Source: Actinomycetes bacterium | Lineage (GTDB): Bacteria; Actinomycetota; Actinomycetes; Propionibacteriales; Propionibacteriaceae | Direction of reading: 5' to 3' | Length of the DNA stretch: 16,507 nt | Assembly: GCA_023458095.1 (NCBI GenBank) | Contig: JAEXAS010000041.1 | Coordinates: forward strand, 1 to 16,507 | In this document: in pieces, positions 13,804 to 16,507 of the stretch | Numbering within the stretch: the first letter of the stretch is position 1 | Layout: every line of letters starts with the position of its first letter | Position numbers and translations under genes: made by a program | Notes under the pieces: generated by a model | What the model was told of the DNA's origin: nothing | What the model saw: the letters and a program-made list of their open reading frames with translations, nothing else | The model's database searches: none

Positions 13804-14202
13804 CTATTGATCCTCACTCAACGAGGGATGATCAGGAACCGCCACACCGGCCTCCCGAAAACCACCCACGAACGCCTCGTACTGCTCAACCGACAGCTTG
13901 TCCCGCTTGACGATCGCCTGCACCGCACCCATCACATCCGTAACGGTGTAACCCAAGTGGACCGTGTAGGACTCCGCCTGACTCACAACAGACAGAGGAA
14001 TCATCGCCACCAACAGATCCCCAACCCTCTTATCAAGGTGAGAAAGATCCGCCGCACCCAACCTTATGAGCTTCTGGGCAGGTTTCTGCATCGGGAAGTC
14101 TCTTACCGCTCTCTTCGCAACTCGCGCAAAATCGTCCACGCTCAACCTCGACACACCATCAAGAAACTCATCAATCTCAGCCATGCGCACATCGTTCAAC
14201 AC
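13804..14202 (-). CDS. putative immunity protein, copy 1 (toxin-proximal)
   Basis: 132 aa from the GTG at 14202, 16 nt after the toxin stop; the SD (GGAGGAATG) overlaps the same context as in the array. Constant N-terminus, centre and C-terminus as in copy 4 (~95% identity). It extends one residue (Q) past the usual SED end and stops 16 nt before the Tdi1-like ATG. Position directly after the toxin makes it a candidate immunity protein alongside the Tdi1-like one. It is probably the parent of the downstream copies. Confidence 0.78.
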   Translation of the reverse strand: MLNDVRMAEIDEFLDGVSRLSVDDFARVAKRAVRDFPMQKPAQKLIRLGAADLSHLDKRVGDLLVAMIPLSVVSQAESYTVHLGYTVTDVMGAVQAIVKRDKLSVEQYEAFVGGFREAGVAVPDHPSLSEDQ

Positions 14203-14218
14203 AAGAACATTCCTCCAA

Positions 14219-15652
14219 TCACGGAATCAACCGCGTGTTGAGATGAATGAAACTCAGCAAGTCACCATCAATGCCATCGCTAGCCGAACGGACACTTCGT
14301 GCCATTTCATCCAGCCGCGACGACCACCGTCCACCGATGGAGCTGTTGACCCGGCTACTGCCTAACCCATCAAACACATCGGGGCGACCACCCGCAACCT
14401 GGTCCGGGCCATGAAGAACAGCCAGATCGTCGCCCGGCACGCCACCGTACTCGGTCCGCGCCGTCGCCTGCGTGGACACACCCATACGATTGTGCTTCCG
14501 ATAATGGTCAACGTTATGGGCCCACTCACCTTGGGTCAGATCGTTCATCCCGGACTGCTGTTTGGCGAGCTGCCGGTCATATTCCTCGGCCCACGTCACC
14601 CCCGGCAGGCACTCATCATCGGGTTTGATGCCCTTGTCCTTGAAGTAGGCGTCCTTATCGAAGCGAACGTCGATCGGGTCGCTGAAGCGATAGACATCGC
14701 CGACCTTCTCCACTCCAGACCCGGGGGTATTCGCCAACTTGTCCAAACGCTCTATCTGATCGTCGGTCGGCCTCCGTAGCTCCCACCCGCGCATCGTGGT
14801 GCGGCTCTCGCCGGGTGCCAGGTCCATACCATCAGATCGGACGGCGTTCACTCGGTCGAACTGGCTTGTCTTCACCGGAAGAGCCGAGGCCGGGGCATCA
14901 CCGTGCAGCAGCTTCTTGATGAAGGCTCCGCCACGGTCGAACAGGGCGCGCAGTGCGTCGAGCAACTCATTGAGCTTCCGGAAAGCGCGCAGCAGCCGCT
15001 CAACGCTGCGCCCCACTTTGGTGGCCAGGGAGCCGACCTTTGTGGTGATCTGCTCGACCGCAACCGGAGTCGCCAACCCCGCGGTCAATGCCATTTCGAG
15101 AGCCACTGAGATCGCAGTACCGACGATCTGTGAGACGGCATCGCGCACGAGGTCATGAACGATCTGCACCAGATAGGAGGCAATCTCCATGCCCTGACCG
15201 ATCGCGTTCGCCCAGTCACCGGTGGCATTGAGCTGTTTGATCGCATCGCCGGCATAGGCCAGATAGGCGTCGATGGTCGCCCCCGACATGGCGTCCAGGT
15301 CTTTGGTGGCCGCAGCGAGAGCCGCCCCGCTGTCGTACATGCGGGTTCCGACGTTGTGCCAGGTCTGCGCAAAGGCAGCGACCTCGCCTGCATCACCGGT
15401 GAAGTCGTTCATCCATCCCTTCAGCGGTTCGATATGGTCCAGGACCCAGCCCAACCCGTTGGCGATCAAGGTGCCGATCGGATCGGTAATGAACGCGGCG
15501 GCGTCCAGGACGCTGGCGAAGGCAGCCACCCCACCCTCAACCCAGTTGCCCGACTCGATTGCGTCTGCCAGCATCTGACCGTCTTCGATCAGGAAGGCTC
15601 CCGAGAACGGGGTGGCCGTATCAACCGGGGTCGCAACCAGCGGGCTCGTCAT
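14219..15652 (-). CDS. type VII-type polymorphic toxin, Ntox15 DNase domain
   Basis: 477 aa. The N-terminal ~240 residues are helical and Ala-rich with WXG100/PPE-like features (DWANAIGQGMEIASYLVQIVHDLV, hydrophobic 170-196), as in actinobacterial ESX effectors; no signal peptide is seen. A linker (~250-290) leads to the C-terminal Ntox15 domain: C347 in DECLPGVTWAEEYDRQLAKQQSGMNDLTQGEW, then HNVDHYRKHNR (379-389), the HxxD catalytic motif H414-G-P-D417 in AVLHGPDQVAGG, and GSSRVNSSIGGRWSSRL (431-447). Ntox15 proteins such as Tde1 are DNases. Two nt separate it from the EspC-like gene, and immunity candidates follow at once. No secretion machinery is in the window. Confidence 0.88.
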   Translation of the reverse strand: MTSPLVATPVDTATPFSGAFLIEDGQMLADAIESGNWVEGGVAAFASVLDAAAFITDPIGTLIANGLGWVLDHIEPLKGWMNDFTGDAGEVAAFAQTWHNVGTRMYDSGAALAAATKDLDAMSGATIDAYLAYAGDAIKQLNATGDWANAIGQGMEIASYLVQIVHDLVRDAVSQIVGTAISVALEMALTAGLATPVAVEQITTKVGSLATKVGRSVERLLRAFRKLNELLDALRALFDRGGAFIKKLLHGDAPASALPVKTSQFDRVNAVRSDGMDLAPGESRTTMRGWELRRPTDDQIERLDKLANTPGSGVEKVGDVYRFSDPIDVRFDKDAYFKDKGIKPDDECLPGVTWAEEYDRQLAKQQSGMNDLTQGEWAHNVDHYRKHNRMGVSTQATARTEYGGVPGDDLAVLHGPDQVAGGRPDVFDGLGSSRVNSSIGGRWSSRLDEMARSVRSASDGIDGDLLSFIHLNTRLIP

Positions 15653-15654
15653 GC

Positions 15655-15957
15655 TCAGCGCCTCGTCTTGTTGAGCTGATCAGCCACCGACTGATCGTGA
15701 GCCTCGACTTCTTGCGCAAAGGCCTCCAACTGGGCCTTCGTTCGGCGCATCAGATCCTCACAGTCGCGAATCATCGACGCACCAGCCAACGTCACCACCG
15801 AAGCGGGAGCCACCAGAAAGTTGCACAACACCCCAAAAGCGCCGCCGGCCAGATCCATCGAATTGACCGCAGCCACGGCCTCACCGATCTGATCGCCGAC
15901 CCCGTCCACCTTGGCGGCATGCGAACGCAACTGCTCAACCTCAATCGACATAGTCAT
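15655..15957 (-). CDS. EspC/WXG100-like type VII secretion partner
   Basis: 100 aa, all-helical, no signal peptide. It matches the EspC-like (PF10824-type) layout: MTMSIEVEQLRSHAAKVDGVGDQIGEAVAAVNSMDL...AFGVLCNFL...EDLMRRTKAQLEAFAQEVEAHDQSVADQLN. Such proteins pair with and escort the following effector through an ESX system. The ATG at 15957 overlaps the stop of the YbaB-like gene by 4 nt; a second ATG at 15951 is possible. It ends 2 nt before the toxin start, so the three genes form one coupled operon. Confidence 0.78.
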   Translation of the reverse strand: MTMSIEVEQLRSHAAKVDGVGDQIGEAVAAVNSMDLAGGAFGVLCNFLVAPASVVTLAGASMIRDCEDLMRRTKAQLEAFAQEVEAHDQSVADQLNKTRR

Positions 15958-16346
15958 CGCGCATCATCTCCACTCGATTGCGCTGCATCGATCTCGGCTT
16001 GGAGGGTGTCGCGATAGGTAATCACAATGGGATCGTCATCACCGAGCAGTTCGATGGCCGAGTCCAACAACGTGCGCTGCAGTTCGGTACGGGCCTGGCC
16101 CATCAACTGCACCAACTCGGCGGCCAGGGCAGCTCCCCCGCGACTCAAAGCCGCATCGTCAATATGCAGCGACGTCACCGCACCGGTGTGGTCAATCTCC
16201 ACCCGTAAATCCTCGGTATCAGAGGCAGCAAATCCACGCGCACGCGCCGTCGCTGCGTGGAGATCAGGCATCCGTTCAGCGCGCCATTGGGCCCGCCGAA
16301 TGTCGTCTTGAACGCGAGCAAGCGCCTCATCTGCATTCTCAAACAC
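15954..16346 (-). CDS. YbaB/EbfC-like protein
   Basis: 130 aa from a GTG at 16346. An N-terminal helix (ALARVQDDIRRAQWRAERM), a central beta segment with the YbaB-type pattern (DLRVEIDHTGAVTSLHIDDAALSRGGAALAAELVQLMGQARTEL) and a C-terminal helix. In actinobacteria, YbaB-fold proteins of this size commonly lead EspC/effector operons and may act as chaperones or nucleoid-type binders; which applies here is unknown. There is no good SD. A -10-like TAGGTT ends 6 nt before the GTG, suggesting leaderless expression. Confidence 0.75.
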   Translation of the reverse strand: MFENADEALARVQDDIRRAQWRAERMPDLHAATARARGFAASDTEDLRVEIDHTGAVTSLHIDDAALSRGGAALAAELVQLMGQARTELQRTLLDSAIELLGDDDPIVITYRDTLQAEIDAAQSSGDDAR

Positions 16347-16352
16347 ATCTGC

Positions 16353-16382
16353 AACCTAGCTATTGGCGACGAATCGCTGCAA
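16353..16382 (-). promoter_or_regulatory. candidate promoter of toxin operon
   Basis: On the minus strand TTGCAG (16382-16377), an 18-nt spacer and TAGGTT (16358-16353), 6 nt from the GTG start of the YbaB-like gene. GGTTGCAG occurs twice, once at each end. Pattern match only. Confidence 0.4.
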
Positions 16383-16468
16383 CCGGATGGGGATTTCTTC
16401 CCAACGGCTTCCCAGACATTCCCCCAGACCTGCAAATGCGCTAGGTCCGGGTGCCGACGCTACGTTTA

Positions 16469-16507
16469 GGCCCCGCCCCGAAAGGGGGCCCCCAAGGGGC
16501 GCGGCCC
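16469..16507. terminator. GC-rich hairpin at window edge
   Basis: GGCCCCGCCCC (16469-16479) faces GGGGCGCGGCC (16496-16506), with 10 of 11 pairs and an inner GGGGGCCCCC. It probably ends a transcription unit outside the window. No U tract is visible on either strand. Confidence 0.45.

Noticed and set aside
10621..14220. CRISPR-like or direct-repeat array
   Set aside because: The period is ~479 bp and the repeats encode protein; no short repeat/spacer structure exists.

Overview
The window is high-GC DNA with the codon bias and gene families of an actinobacterium. Propionibacteriales is a guess. The signs are GTG starts, apparent leaderless promoters, a MobF/TraA-type relaxase remnant, a PadR/HAAS/ABC module and an EspC/YbaB-linked type VII effector. 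It reads as accessory chromosome or an integrated element.

Layout. (1) 1-1124, plus strand: the C-terminal remnant of a conjugative relaxase-helicase. (2) 1245-3546, minus strand: an AlbA_2 (Schlafen-type) protein, a small membrane protein and a tandem helix-turn-helix protein. (3) 3941-7086, minus strand: an ABC exporter pair and a HAAS/padR pair. Both promoters carry the same 13-bp dyad between the -35 and the proposed -10, so PadR probably controls both operons. (4) About 7125-10564, plus strand: a short ORF closed by a strong terminator, then a small tRNA array (a compact 64-nt tRNA-like element, tRNA-Glu(CTC), tRNA-His(GTG), tRNA-Arg(GCG)), an HNH endonuclease, the RNA ligase RtcB and an uncharacterised 141-aa protein. 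(5) 16346-10621, minus strand: a polymorphic toxin locus. It runs YbaB-like protein, EspC/WXG100-like protein, a 477-aa effector with a C-terminal Ntox15 (HxxD) DNase domain, then a long immunity tail. The tail holds one member of a small helical family, a Tdi1-like GAD/DUF1851 immunity protein, an ankyrin-like protein, a truncated Imm33 (DUF2185) gene, and four more tandem copies of the helical family, the last one frameshifted.

Two regions stand out. The first is the tRNA array with HNH and RtcB: each tRNA departs from consensus at normally invariant positions, which suggests a tRNA supply, decoy or repair island. The second is the immunity array, built from a roughly 479-bp unit. Each unit boundary carries a 15-codon scar that joins the first codons of the Tdi1-like gene to the last codons of the toxin gene. 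This records head-to-tail duplication or collapse of toxin-immunity modules. The copies keep constant ends and vary in the middle.
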